From positions 1-13,933 of the forward strand of contig JAUWOX010000014.1 in NCBI GenBank assembly GCA_030611905.1: a stretch of 13,933 nucleotides of DNA, read 5' to 3'. The notes under the pieces were generated by a model, which worked only from the letters and a program-made list of their open reading frames with translations, made no database searches and was not told where the DNA came from. Source of the DNA: a bacterium (lineage in GTDB: Bacteria > Patescibacteriota > JABMPQ01 > JAQVVF01). The translations under genes were made by a program, and so were the position numbers. Below, piece after piece: positions 1-7,581 of the stretch (positions are counted from its first letter, which is position 1; each line of letters starts with the position of its first letter).

Positions 1-266
1 TTCTTTATTTTCCCAATAAAAAAAACTAGGTCTTTCTGCATAGTCGGCTCACCTCCAGTAATACAAACTCCATCAATAAACCCCTTTTTCTGCTTCAAGA
101 AATCAAAAATTTCCTTCTCATTAAAAACACCCTTTTTATTCACATCGATCAATTCCGGATTATGACAAAAAGGGCATCTAAAATTACATCCCTGCGTGAA
201 CATCACCGAGCACAGCTTGCCCGGATAATCCAGTAGGCTTAGTTTTTGAAACCCGCTTATCTCCAT
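1..266 (-). CDS. nrdG: Anaerobic ribonucleotide reductase activating protein (N-terminal part)
   Basis: Radical-SAM activase that installs the glycyl radical on NrdD. Translation of the minus strand from the ATG at 266 begins MEISGFQKLSLLDYPGKL, the typical NrdG opening. It carries the CxxxCxxC iron-sulphur motif as C27, C31 and C34 (QGCNFRCPFCHNPEL), and the SAM-binding motif as ITGGEPT further on. About 88 codons are present and the gene runs off the left edge. The start lies inside the 3' end of nrdD, giving an 83-bp overlap in a different frame and so probable translational coupling. No clear SD precedes the ATG. The family assignment is firm; only completeness cannot be judged. Confidence 0.93.
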   Translation of the reverse strand, partial: MEISGFQKLSLLDYPGKLCSVMFTQGCNFRCPFCHNPELIDVNKKGVFNEKEIFDFLKQKKGFIDGVCITGGEPTMQKDLVFFIGKIK

Positions 267-2052
267 TTATTTTATCTATATTATATTCTTTCCTAGACAT
301 AAATTCACTCTGCTTGCCCTTATTCCATTGACTAACTGGCCTAAAATAACCCATCACTCTAGACCATATCTCACATTCCTTCTGGCATTCCGGACAAATC
401 TTAACTTCCCCTCTCAAATATCCGTGATTAGGACAAATACTAAATGTTGGGGTTATTGTAAAATATGGCAATTTATATCTAGCAGTAACTTTTTTAACTA
501 AGTCTCTACAAACCTTCCAATCAGAAATTCGCTCACCCAAAAACAAATGCAATACCGTCCCGCCTGTGTACTTCGTTTGCAAGTCATCTTGATGATCTAA
601 GGCCATCAAAGGATCATCGGTATAATCAACAGGCAGATGAGTTGAATTTGTATAATAAGGAGCATCATGCGTACCAGCCTGTTTCATGTCAGGATATCTT
701 TTCTGATCCTCTCTTGCAAAACGATAAGTCGTTCCCTCTGCAGGCGTTGCCTCCAAATTATAAAAATTGCCCGTCTCTTCTTGATAATCAGCTAATTTAC
801 TCCTCATAAAATCTAAAAGCGTAGAAATAAATTTCTTGCCATCGGGCTCAGAAAGATCTTTCTCTAAAAAATTCAAACATGCCTCATTAGCCCCATTAAC
901 ACCAATCGTTGAAAAATGATTGTCTAAAGACCCCAAATATCTCTTAGTATATGGAAGCAATCCCTTATTCATATTTTCTTCAATAACTTTCCTCTTAATT
1001 TCCAATGATTCCTTAGCTAAATCCATTAATTTTTCTAATCGCTTGTAAAATTCTCGCTTAGTTTCTGACAAATATCCAATCCTGGCCAAATTAATTGTCA
1101 CCACACCAACACTCCCCGTCATTTCAGCTGATCCAAATAAACCACCGCCCTTGGTTCTTAATTTTCTTAAATCTAATTGCAAACGACAACACATACTCCG
1201 AACATCGTTAGGATTTAAAATTGAATTCACAAAATTCTGAAAATAAGGAATACCAAACTTAGCTGACATTTCAAATAAAAGTTTTGCATTGTCATTATCC
1301 CAATCAAAATCTTTAGTTATATTATAAGTTGGAATTGGAAAAGTAAAAATTCTCCCCTTATCATCACCCGATATCATCACCTCAATATAAGCCTTATTAA
1401 TCATATCAATCTCGTCCTGACAATCACCATAAGTAAATTCTAATTCCTTTCTACCAATTTTTGGATGCTTCGTTGCTAAATCTTTAGGACAAACCCAATC
1501 TAAAGTAATATTAGTAAATGGTGTCTGCGTCCCCCAGCGTGATGGCACATTAAGATTAAAAACAAATTGCTGGATCTCCTGCTTGACCGATCTATAATCT
1601 AACTTGTCCTTCTTTACAAAAGGAGCCAAGTAAGTATCAAACGATGAAAAAGCCTGAGCACCCGCCCACTCATTTTGCAAAGTTCCTAAAAAATTATTCA
1701 TCTGCCCCAAAGCAGTGCCTAGATGCTTTGGCGGAGCAGATTCTATTTTTCCAGAAACACCATTAAATCCCTCTTCTAAAAGCTGACGAATACTCCACCC
1801 GGCGCAATACCCTGAAAACATATCCAAATCATGAATATGATAATCTCCTTTTATATGAGCGCTTCCTATTTCTTTAGAATAAACATGATGCAGCCAATAA
1901 TTAGCAATCATTTTGCCAGCACTATTTAATATCATACCCCCCAATGAATAACCCTGATTAGCATTAGCGCTTACTCGCCAATCTAATTTACCAAGATACT
2001 CCTCAATAGTATTTCCCACATTAATAGTAACGTCTTGATTTTCTTTGTTCAT
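184..2052 (-). CDS. nrdD: Anaerobic (class III) ribonucleoside-triphosphate reductase
   Basis: Oxygen-sensitive glycyl-radical enzyme that reduces ribonucleotides to deoxyribonucleotides in the cytoplasm. The 622-residue product has Cys288-Cys289 in SMCCRLQLD, near the expected active-site region. A C-terminal zinc site shows C540-x2-H543 and C553-x2-C556 (ICPNHGY, ICPEC). The glycyl-radical loop is SRVMGYFRPVSQWNKGK, with Gly568 the likely radical site. The protein starts directly with the catalytic domain; no N-terminal ATP-cone is visible, so the usual allosteric activity site seems absent. After the family end near RKEYNID there is an unusual tail of about 30 residues translated through the start of nrdG. 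The ATG at 2052 is preceded by an in-frame stop and has no adjacent SD. Confidence 0.97.
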   Translation of the reverse strand: MNKENQDVTINVGNTIEEYLGKLDWRVSANANQGYSLGGMILNSAGKMIANYWLHHVYSKEIGSAHIKGDYHIHDLDMFSGYCAGWSIRQLLEEGFNGVSGKIESAPPKHLGTALGQMNNFLGTLQNEWAGAQAFSSFDTYLAPFVKKDKLDYRSVKQEIQQFVFNLNVPSRWGTQTPFTNITLDWVCPKDLATKHPKIGRKELEFTYGDCQDEIDMINKAYIEVMISGDDKGRIFTFPIPTYNITKDFDWDNDNAKLLFEMSAKFGIPYFQNFVNSILNPNDVRSMCCRLQLDLRKLRTKGGGLFGSAEMTGSVGVVTINLARIGYLSETKREFYKRLEKLMDLAKESLEIKRKVIEENMNKGLLPYTKRYLGSLDNHFSTIGVNGANEACLNFLEKDLSEPDGKKFISTLLDFMRSKLADYQEETGNFYNLEATPAEGTTYRFAREDQKRYPDMKQAGTHDAPYYTNSTHLPVDYTDDPLMALDHQDDLQTKYTGGTVLHLFLGERISDWKVCRDLVKKVTARYKLPYFTITPTFSICPNHGYLRGEVKICPECQKECEIWSRVMGYFRPVSQWNKGKQSEFMSRKEYNIDKINGDKRVSKTKPTGLSGQAVLGDVHAGM

Positions 2053-2102
2053 GTTTTTAATTTTATTTTTATATTTTAAAATAATTTATATTCGCAGAAT
2101 AA

Positions 2103-2127
2103 AAATTCTCCTCCTTAAGAAGAATTT
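2103..2127 (-). promoter_or_regulatory. Hairpin 2 in the nrdD leader, containing an SD-like sequence
   Basis: On the minus-strand RNA, AAATTCTTCT pairs with AGGAGAATTT over 10 bp around a five-base loop. One pair is G-U on this strand but C-A on the plus strand, which favours a functional minus-strand RNA. The loop and 3' arm contain AAGGAGGAG, an ideal SD, yet the nrdD ATG is almost 60 nt further on. A U-rich run (TTTTTATT) follows the stem, so an attenuator is possible. Its function is unknown. Confidence 0.5.
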
Positions 2128-2139
2128 GAGTCTGAAAAT

Positions 2140-2170
2140 AAAATTAATCCGTGAAATCCAGATTAATTTT
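2140..2170 (-). promoter_or_regulatory. Hairpin 1 in the nrdD leader
   Basis: A perfect 10-bp inverted repeat, AAAATTAATC and GATTAATTTT, surrounds an 11-base loop. It lies between the predicted nrdD promoter and hairpin 2. On the minus strand it is followed by TTTTATTTT, again resembling a weak AU-rich terminator. It could be an attenuator, a protein-binding dyad or an RNA stability element. Confidence 0.5.
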
Positions 2171-2214
2171 GATTGTAACTATTTATATTGAAAGCATTTT
2201 TATTCTCTAATTAC

Positions 2215-2243
2215 AGTATAGCATATTTTTTTAATCATTGAAA
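2215..2243 (-). promoter_or_regulatory. Predicted promoter of nrdD-nrdG
   Basis: The minus strand has an extended -10, TGCTATACT (hexamer TATACT at 2215-2220), and a weak -35, TTTCAA at 2238-2243, with a 17-base spacer. Transcription would start near 2208 and give a leader of about 155 nt containing both hairpins. A second TATACTGT lies at 2301-2308, at the end of truB, and might be an upstream promoter. Confidence 0.45.
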
Positions 2244-2313
2244 GACTTGTTATCAACAGAATTTCAAAAAAAATTTTCTTACAGCGTCATAAATCACTAC
2301 ACAGTATAATAAT

Positions 2314-2952
2314 TTAGCAATTTAATAATTCAACGCATTTTTCTTTTGTAAAATCTCCAACTCGAGTTCTCTCCAGATCATATAAATATCCCCCAGTCCC
2401 CAACTCTCTTCCAATGTCCCGAGCCAAAGCTCTAATATAAACACCCGACCCAGTTACAAATCTTAATTTTAAATAAGGCCATTTGTAATCCAAAATCTCA
2501 ATCTCTCTAACTTCTACATTTCTCGCCTTTAGTTCAACTTCTTTTCCCTTCCGCGCCAATTGATATGCCTTTTGTCCTTTCACTTTCACAGCGCTAAATT
2601 TCGGTGGCACTTGCAAAATATTACCCTTAAATTTATAAACAACTTTCCTAATTAAATCTAGGGATGGTTTCTCTTTCACATCAACAACTTCTTTTTCTCC
2701 CTCTTCATCATCAGTAGAACTATTCATGCCGAATTTAATTTTGGCCAAATATTCTTTTTCTTTTTTAACTTCACTACTTATTTTTTTTGTAAACTCTCTG
2801 CAAACAGCAATTACCAAAACCCCCTCTGCCAAAGGATCCAATGTTCCAGCATGACCAACTTTTTTCTCACCAGTAATCCGCTTGATCTTTTCCACAATAT
2901 CATAAGAAGTCGGCCCCTTGGGTTTATAAACTGCAAAGATTCCTTTTTTCAT
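2314..2952 (-). CDS. truB: tRNA pseudouridine-55 synthase
   Basis: Converts U55 of the tRNA T-loop to pseudouridine. The N-terminus KKGIFAVYKPKGPTSYDIV and the catalytic motif GHAGTLDPLAEGVL are diagnostic; the catalytic Asp is residue 39 from the ATG at 2952. The 212-residue protein ends soon after the RALARDIG region, so the C-terminal PUA-type extension of longer TruB proteins such as that of E. coli is absent. An in-frame TTG at 2964 would add four residues; ATG is preferred because homologues begin just before the KxG...YKPKG motif. It sits about 20 bp after the mazG-like gene and is probably co-transcribed with it. No SD is visible. Confidence 0.94.
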   Translation of the reverse strand: MKKGIFAVYKPKGPTSYDIVEKIKRITGEKKVGHAGTLDPLAEGVLVIAVCREFTKKISSEVKKEKEYLAKIKFGMNSSTDDEEGEKEVVDVKEKPSLDLIRKVVYKFKGNILQVPPKFSAVKVKGQKAYQLARKGKEVELKARNVEVREIEILDYKWPYLKLRFVTGSGVYIRALARDIGRELGTGGYLYDLERTRVGDFTKEKCVELLNC

Positions 2953-2973
2953 ATATTTTAACAAAATTAATTG

Positions 2974-3303
2974 CTACCGATCATCTCCATCTCCATGTAA
3001 TTTTCCCCTCTTCATTCGAGACAAAAGCTTATCCACATTCATCTGCGCCACTTCATCCAAAGACAAACCGAGTTCTGTTGATAATTGCGCCATATACCAC
3101 AATACATCGCCCAACTCTTTTTTAATTATTTGCTTTCTCTCATCATCCATTATCCCCCCATTATCCCTAAAAACCTTTTTAACTTTTTCTGCTATTTCGC
3201 CAGCCTCACCAACCAATCCCAAGGTAGCATAAACAAAGTTTTTTCCTTTACTCGGATAAATTGCCGTCCTCTTTGATAATTTTTGATACTCATTAAATGT
3301 CAT
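2974..3303 (-). CDS. MazG-like nucleotide pyrophosphohydrolase
   Basis: Small all-alpha NTP pyrophosphatase of the MazG superfamily, 109 residues, likely hydrolysing (d)NTPs to monophosphates for pool sanitation or stress control. The metal-binding pattern ExxE...ExxD is present as E33 and E36 (GEAGEIAEK) and E63 and D66 (KKELGDVLWY). The length matches single-domain members rather than the tandem E. coli MazG. The precise substrate cannot be read from sequence. It is the first gene of a probable two-gene unit with truB. The start ATG has no SD; the upstream region is low-complexity AT-rich DNA with repeated TAGTTA-like words. Confidence 0.88.
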   Translation of the reverse strand: MTFNEYQKLSKRTAIYPSKGKNFVYATLGLVGEAGEIAEKVKKVFRDNGGIMDDERKQIIKKELGDVLWYMAQLSTELGLSLDEVAQMNVDKLLSRMKRGKLHGDGDDR

Positions 3304-3468
3304 AGATTAGTTATTAGTTAATAGTTAACAAAAAATAGTTACTATTTAATCCTAGTTTAACAAATAAATATAAAATAACAAAGCCTTTACAGTTAAGAAA
3401 AAAAATTAGAAATTCATTCTCTAGGAGGCAAAACACGCTCCTTTTAAATTTGCCAAAAACCACGCCCG

Positions 3469-3474
3469 AGGAGG
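3469..3474 (+). promoter_or_regulatory. Strong SD that decides the transporter start
   Basis: AGGAGG five bases before the ATG at 3480. An in-frame TTG at 3450 would give a product ten residues longer, but its nearest AGGAGG (3423-3428) is more than 20 bases away, so ATG 3480 is preferred. Confidence 0.8.
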
Positions 3475-3479
3475 AAAGG

Positions 3480-5498
3480 ATGACCAAATTGCAAAAAACC
3501 GCTTTAGAAGCACAATTGCCACGAGCTGCAGATTTATTCTTCGAAAGCCTTGAAAAAGCACGGGATCAAGCAGAAACCGATGCGCTCCTTAAAAGTCACT
3601 TAGATGATCTCGAAACAACTTCAATAGAAGTATATCCAGATATATCTTTAGACATTCTAAGAGTAACTCTAAGGCAACACGAACAAACTCTCAGAGATCG
3701 CATTGCACAAGAAACGCGACCTAATATCCCGTCAGAAACAGTCACACCAGCTGCTGTCGTAACGAACAAAAGAAGCACCCAACAAGAAGACTCGCATGGG
3801 TATCATTTGAAAAACCTACTAACTCCAAAAACCACTACCAGAAGCCTCGTCTTTGGCTTCTTCGCTGCTATTTTTATGTGCGCCATTAACTCCTATTTGA
3901 CACTTTCATTTGGTGTAATTGAAGAAGGGCCAACAATCGTAGCCATCTTCTTCTTCGCTTTTTTCCTCTTCAGTCGAACAAAAATCACTCGATCGGAGAT
4001 GGTCATCGTTGCCACCATGGGCAGCGCCGGCGGAAGTCTAGGCTTCTTTGCCAATTTCTCTGCTGCGCGAGCTATGGTCGGAACACCCTTTACTATTCCT
4101 GAGAACTTCCTTTTTGCCCTGGTTTCCTCTCTGGTCGGACTTCTGGCTGTTATTCCTCTACGCACACTTCTCATTGTTCAAGATGAAAAGCTTCCTCCAG
4201 AAAAACGCCTACCATGGGTTGGCGCCAAGGCCGTAAAAGGCGTCATTGATAGTTTGACATCTATGAGTGAAAAGAAACAAGCTACATATCTCTGGATATG
4301 CCTCGTACTATCAACCCTATACGTCATCTTCAACGAAGAAGGCGTCGGCATCACTCCTTTTATGAGTTCTAAGATCTTTTTTGGTCTAGCTGCTTTTGGA
4401 GCATGTATTGTCTGGACACCATTCCTATTTGGAGCTAGCTACCTGATGGGACTTAGAACCTGCGTTGGATTCTTGGTCGGAGGCGCTATCCTAATTGCTA
4501 TTGCACCATGGACTTCTAGTCCAGCAAATCCTGCCAAATTCATCTGGCCCGGTGTAATGTTTCTAACTACTTCTGGGATAACTGCTATCCTTATCAATTG
4601 GCGCATGCTCAGAGATTCCTTCAAATCACTAATCAGTCTCGGTAAAAAAAGCACTGACACTGACAAGGATCCAATCTTAACCAAACGTCAGTTCGCTATT
4701 CTAGGTATCGGAGTATTAATCTTTACCACATTATGTCTAAATCTCTATTTCCAGATAACTCTACTGGTCATTGCCGCCATGATCATTATGGGAGGTCTGG
4801 TCCTCAATGTCATTGCCACTCGAGCCGCAGCGCAAACCTACTTCAATCCTGCCCGAGTAATGGGCGTCTTCCTAGAAATGATCTGTGCTGGACTAGGACT
4901 CTCATCTGCTAGTCAAATTGTTACTGGCGGTGGCTTCGTTGCCGGGGCTGGTTCTCAAGGCGGAAACTTGACCAGCGACATGGCTTATGGACGCTGGTAC
5001 AAAACGCCATCAAGAATACAGTTCTGGGTACAAGCCATAACTATTCCATTCTGCTGTCTCACTACGGCACTGGTATTTCACCTCATTAACAGCAACACGC
5101 CTATCACTCTAGATGGCAAGCTAGGTCCTATCGGAAAGATGTGGGCAGGCATGGCCCTCCTCTTTGACCCAAGCTCAGGAAAGGAACTGTCCGTCTTCGC
5201 AATCAAGAGCATGTGGGTCGGAGGAATAGCAGGTATTATCTACACCTTACTCGAATCCAAAGAAAAGATCGGCCGCTGGATGCCCGGATCAATCGGCATT
5301 GGCCTAGGAATGGTTCTCTTTGTCGGATACGATTTTGGATTCTTTATTGGAGGAATAGTAATGTGCCTCATTCTTCCCAAAATCTTCAAAATACGGGCAG
5401 TAACACTAAATACTCTAGCCGTAGGCATGCTCGTCGGGGAAGGCCTGGGAGGAATATCCCAAGCACTACTCAAAGCCTTCGGAATCATCGTTCATTAA
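3480..5498 (+). CDS. OPT-family (oligopeptide transporter superfamily) membrane protein
   Basis: A 672-residue polytopic inner-membrane protein. The first ~115 residues are hydrophilic and probably helical, followed by about a dozen or more hydrophobic segments. OPT-like signatures include GSQGGNLTSDMAYGRWYKTP near residue 490 (compare the family pattern SQ-x-G-D-L-x-x-D-x-K-x-G), GSIGIGLGMVLF near residue 605 and a C-terminal GEGLGGI. Prokaryotic OPT members import peptides or metal-siderophore complexes; the substrate here is unknown. The gene is alone on the plus strand between minus-strand genes, with a strong SD and its own terminator. By eye its base composition is clearly richer in G+C than adjacent genes, and the charged N-terminal extension is unusual for the family, so horizontal acquisition is plausible. 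Confidence 0.8.
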   Translation: MTKLQKTALEAQLPRAADLFFESLEKARDQAETDALLKSHLDDLETTSIEVYPDISLDILRVTLRQHEQTLRDRIAQETRPNIPSETVTPAAVVTNKRSTQQEDSHGYHLKNLLTPKTTTRSLVFGFFAAIFMCAINSYLTLSFGVIEEGPTIVAIFFFAFFLFSRTKITRSEMVIVATMGSAGGSLGFFANFSAARAMVGTPFTIPENFLFALVSSLVGLLAVIPLRTLLIVQDEKLPPEKRLPWVGAKAVKGVIDSLTSMSEKKQATYLWICLVLSTLYVIFNEEGVGITPFMSSKIFFGLAAFGACIVWTPFLFGASYLMGLRTCVGFLVGGAILIAIAPWTSSPANPAKFIWPGVMFLTTSGITAILINWRMLRDSFKSLISLGKKSTDTDKDPILTKRQFAILGIGVLIFTTLCLNLYFQITLLVIAAMIIMGGLVLNVIATRAAAQTYFNPARVMGVFLEMICAGLGLSSASQIVTGGGFVAGAGSQGGNLTSDMAYGRWYKTPSRIQFWVQAITIPFCCLTTALVFHLINSNTPITLDGKLGPIGKMWAGMALLFDPSSGKELSVFAIKSMWVGGIAGIIYTLLESKEKIGRWMPGSIGIGLGMVLFVGYDFGFFIGGIVMCLILPKIFKIRAVTLNTLAVGMLVGEGLGGISQALLKAFGIIVH

Positions 5499-5523
5499 CA
5501 CTAGAAACTCTCTAGTGTTTTTT
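5497..5523 (+). terminator. Rho-independent terminator of the OPT gene
   Basis: A perfect 9-bp stem, AACACTAGA with TCTAGTGTT, and loop AACTC, followed by a T run. The left arm begins within the TAA stop codon. Confidence 0.88.
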
Positions 5524-5530
5524 ATTTACA

Positions 5531-5560
5531 AAACAAAAACCCCGTGAAAATTTCACGGAG
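5531..5560 (-). terminator. Terminator of the CxxC gene
   Basis: The stem CCGTGAAA/TTTCACGG (5542-5558) is followed on the minus strand by GGGGTTTTTGTTTTG. It sits directly downstream of the CxxC gene and faces the OPT terminator, so the two convergent units are well insulated. Confidence 0.82.
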
Positions 5561-5578
5561 TTCTTTGTTAAAAAAGTC

Positions 5579-5893
5579 TTAAGACCTCTTCGCTTTCCAG
5601 CAATCTACGCAGAGTACTGGTCTGTCCCCTGATGGCTTGAATGGCAATTCGGTAATTTTCTTACCACAATCTGCACATTCCCAATCACCTTGAAACATCT
5701 GTCGTTCTCTTCTTTGGAAATCTCCTCCACCACCGCCGGATCCTTGAGATCTCTTTTCTCGCCAGCATTCCTGGCAAAAAATTGGTCTATCACCAGAAGG
5801 CTCAAAAGGCAATTCAGTTATTTCTTTACTGCATTCCTCGCACTTCCAATTACCTTTGACCATTTGACGAGACTGTTGATTATCTTGAAACAT
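5579..5893 (-). CDS. Small protein with two tandem CxxC-x18-CxxC zinc ribbons
   Basis: A 104-residue soluble protein made of two near-identical units. Each has CxxC, then 18 residues containing ITELPF-x-PSGDRP, then CxxC; the units are separated by a Gly-rich linker (GSGGGGG). The eight cysteines predict two zinc ribbons. It resembles the CxxC-x17-CxxC zinc-ribbon family common in CPR and some other bacteria; partners may be nucleic acid or protein, and no function is established. The ATG at 5893 is preferred over the TTG at 5905 because MFQDN at this start mirrors MFQGDWECADC, the opening of the second unit. The duplication is clear at protein level. A near-consensus promoter precedes it. 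Confidence 0.85.
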   Translation of the reverse strand: MFQDNQQSRQMVKGNWKCEECSKEITELPFEPSGDRPIFCQECWREKRSQGSGGGGGDFQRRERQMFQGDWECADCGKKITELPFKPSGDRPVLCVDCWKAKRS

Positions 5894-5920
5894 AGATAAT
5901 GACAAAATTAATTTTAAAAT

Positions 5921-5951
5921 AAAAAAGCGTCCAACTCGACTACTTTAGTCG
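5921..5951 (-). promoter_or_regulatory. Leader hairpin and U-run before the CxxC gene
   Basis: On the minus strand, CGACTA and TAGTCG form a stem with an AAG loop at 5937-5951, followed ten bases later by TTTTTTATTTT. A second possible stem, GACTTT/AGAGTC, lies just upstream in the leader. The arrangement inside a 5' leader of about 90 nt could act as an attenuator. Confidence 0.35.
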
Positions 5952-5990
5952 CAAATTTACCTAGACTCTAAATTTTCAAAGTCCACATTC

Positions 5991-6018
5991 ATTATACACG
6001 AACCATTTACTATGTCAA
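5991..6018 (-). promoter_or_regulatory. Near-consensus sigma-70 promoter of the CxxC gene
   Basis: On the minus strand, TTGACA (6013-6018) and TATAAT (5991-5996) are both perfect consensus hexamers, with a 16-base spacer. The predicted start is near 5984. It is the best promoter in the window and implies strong expression of the small zinc-ribbon protein. Confidence 0.8.
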
Positions 6019-6078
6019 GTGCATAAGTCAATAAATATTAAAATTCAAATCTGACTCTAAAATAACACCAGAACTATT

Positions 6079-6117
6079 AAATAAACGGCTATTATCGACG
6101 ATAGTAGCCGTTTATTT
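6079..6117. repeat. Palindromic repeat R1 (19-bp arms)
   Basis: Two 19-bp arms surround one base, with a single mismatch that is a G-T type pair. The 29-bp core at 6084-6112 starts AACGGCTATTATCG. The core recurs at 13725-13753 in inverse orientation with only the central base changed. It lies about 70 bp downstream of the nicotinate phosphoribosyltransferase stop and might terminate transcription, but no clean T run follows it on the minus strand. Confidence 0.8.
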
Positions 6118-6186
6118 CAAACTCAACCAGACCAATTGCTTTATCTGAGCATAAATAATTTCAGGGCTCACAATATTAATTAGATG

Positions 6187-7569
6187 CTAACGTAATTCTT
6201 TTTTAGTCTGACTAATAAGCTTTTTTAGCTTACTACTAATTTTAACCGGATATTTATAAGTTCTATTTATTTCCAAATATTTCTTTGGCAAATACTTTAA
6301 TTGTTCAAAAACAAAATCACGTATTTTTATAGTACTTGGCAAATCATAAATCAACTCCCCTTTTTCAAATATTGGTTTTAATAAAAACTTACCTAAGTCT
6401 TTTTCGCCCTTTAGTCCAATTATATCTTCAACAAACTTCCCATTTTTTATTTTTCTATAAACCTGCTTTCTCCCCGGCAAACTCATCTTACCTGGCGACA
6501 ATTTCATTTTATTTATAATCTTTCCATCAGGTTCAATAATTTCAGATATTTTATAAACAACCTCCAATGTCGGATCGTCAGATGAAGTTACGGCTTCTGT
6601 ATTAACTATAAAAGTATTAGCGGGGATCTTTTTCTTCATTAAATCAACAATCTTAAATTCGTCCAAATTACTCGCCACTGTTATTCTAACATCTTTGAGA
6701 CCGGCTTTATCTAACTCACGCCTGGCATAAACCGCCCCCTCGTAAAGGTCTCCACTATCTACTACAACTTTCAAAATTTGCCCAGGTTTTTTAAATTTCG
6801 GCCATGTTTCAATAATACTTTCAATCCCCTTCTTAAGACCATATGTATCCACCATGATTGATAAATCAACTTCAGCATGCTTTATTGCCATTTCCATTGC
6901 CTCCCGTTCTGTTGCATAAGATTTAATAAAAGCATGAGTAGCAATTGTAGCATTGTCTCCCATTGGCAAGCCAAATTTTTCTCTCACTATTGCGGAGGGT
7001 ATATTTTTACTTCCAACAATAAAACTATCTCTTTGCGCTTTAAATGATGCTTCAAAAGCATGCGCTCTAACCGGGCTTGGGCCAATCACACTAATTCCTT
7101 GAGCTGCAATTACTGGTCTGATAAACTTAGAAGAAAAGATAGTGTTTGATGAAAGAGATGTCATTAAAAAAGCACTCAAAAGATCTGCCTGAATCAACGG
7201 AGCTGTAATTCTTACAACAGGCTCACCATTAAAAAACAATGATCCTTCTGGCATGGCATAAACATCTCCAGTAAATTTCAATTGCTTTAAATATTTTGCA
7301 AATTTCTTGGAAATCACTTTCCATTTCAATAAAATACCTACCTGTTCATCTGTAAACTTCCAGTTTTTTATTCCCAAACACATTTCTTCTAAGCCAGTAA
7401 ACACTAAAAAATTTCTATTCTTTGGCATATCCCGCACTAGCAAATCAAAAGTTGCCCATACATCCTTCAGTCCACTTTCATACCGAGCAGAATTAGTCAT
7501 ATAGATTTGATCCATATCAAAAACATTCATATACTCACCTGTAAAAAAATGATGTTTTAATTTTGGCAT
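6187..7569 (-). CDS. pncB: Nicotinate phosphoribosyltransferase
   Basis: Joins nicotinate to PRPP with ATP hydrolysis to form nicotinate mononucleotide, the Preiss-Handler entry to NAD. The 460-residue product shows the family landmarks in order: N-terminal FDMDQIYMTNSARYESG; FLMTSLSSNTIFSSKFIRP; PVRAHAFEASFKAQRDSF; GLPMGDNATIATHAFIKSY, where the His of THAF aligns with the conserved catalytic His of the usual GT-x-AHS motif; and VVDSGDLYEGAVYARRELD with ITVASNLDE for phosphoribosyl binding. The GTMAHS-type motif has diverged here to NATIATHAF. The gene follows the RAYT by only 12 bp, so it may be read from a promoter within or upstream of that element. No SD precedes the ATG. Confidence 0.93.
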   Translation of the reverse strand: MPKLKHHFFTGEYMNVFDMDQIYMTNSARYESGLKDVWATFDLLVRDMPKNRNFLVFTGLEEMCLGIKNWKFTDEQVGILLKWKVISKKFAKYLKQLKFTGDVYAMPEGSLFFNGEPVVRITAPLIQADLLSAFLMTSLSSNTIFSSKFIRPVIAAQGISVIGPSPVRAHAFEASFKAQRDSFIVGSKNIPSAIVREKFGLPMGDNATIATHAFIKSYATEREAMEMAIKHAEVDLSIMVDTYGLKKGIESIIETWPKFKKPGQILKVVVDSGDLYEGAVYARRELDKAGLKDVRITVASNLDEFKIVDLMKKKIPANTFIVNTEAVTSSDDPTLEVVYKISEIIEPDGKIINKMKLSPGKMSLPGRKQVYRKIKNGKFVEDIIGLKGEKDLGKFLLKPIFEKGELIYDLPSTIKIRDFVFEQLKYLPKKYLEINRTYKYPVKISSKLKKLISQTKKELR

Positions 7570-7581
7570 AAATTTCTATTA

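Noticed and set aside
2213..2308. Two ACAGTATA words upstream of nrdD as possible NrdR boxes
   Set aside because: The two copies are 88 bp apart and match only part of the NrdR consensus; NrdR boxes normally form closely spaced pairs.
3423..3445. AGGAG/CTCCT dyad with following T run, before the OPT gene
   Set aside because: Only five pairs with a ten-base loop and four T; too weak to call a terminator or attenuator.
3596..4684. Long open frames on the strand opposite the OPT gene, and plus-strand frames inside it
   Set aside because: They overlap a clear membrane-protein gene, lack SD signals and show no recognisable domains; they are shadows of its codon pattern.
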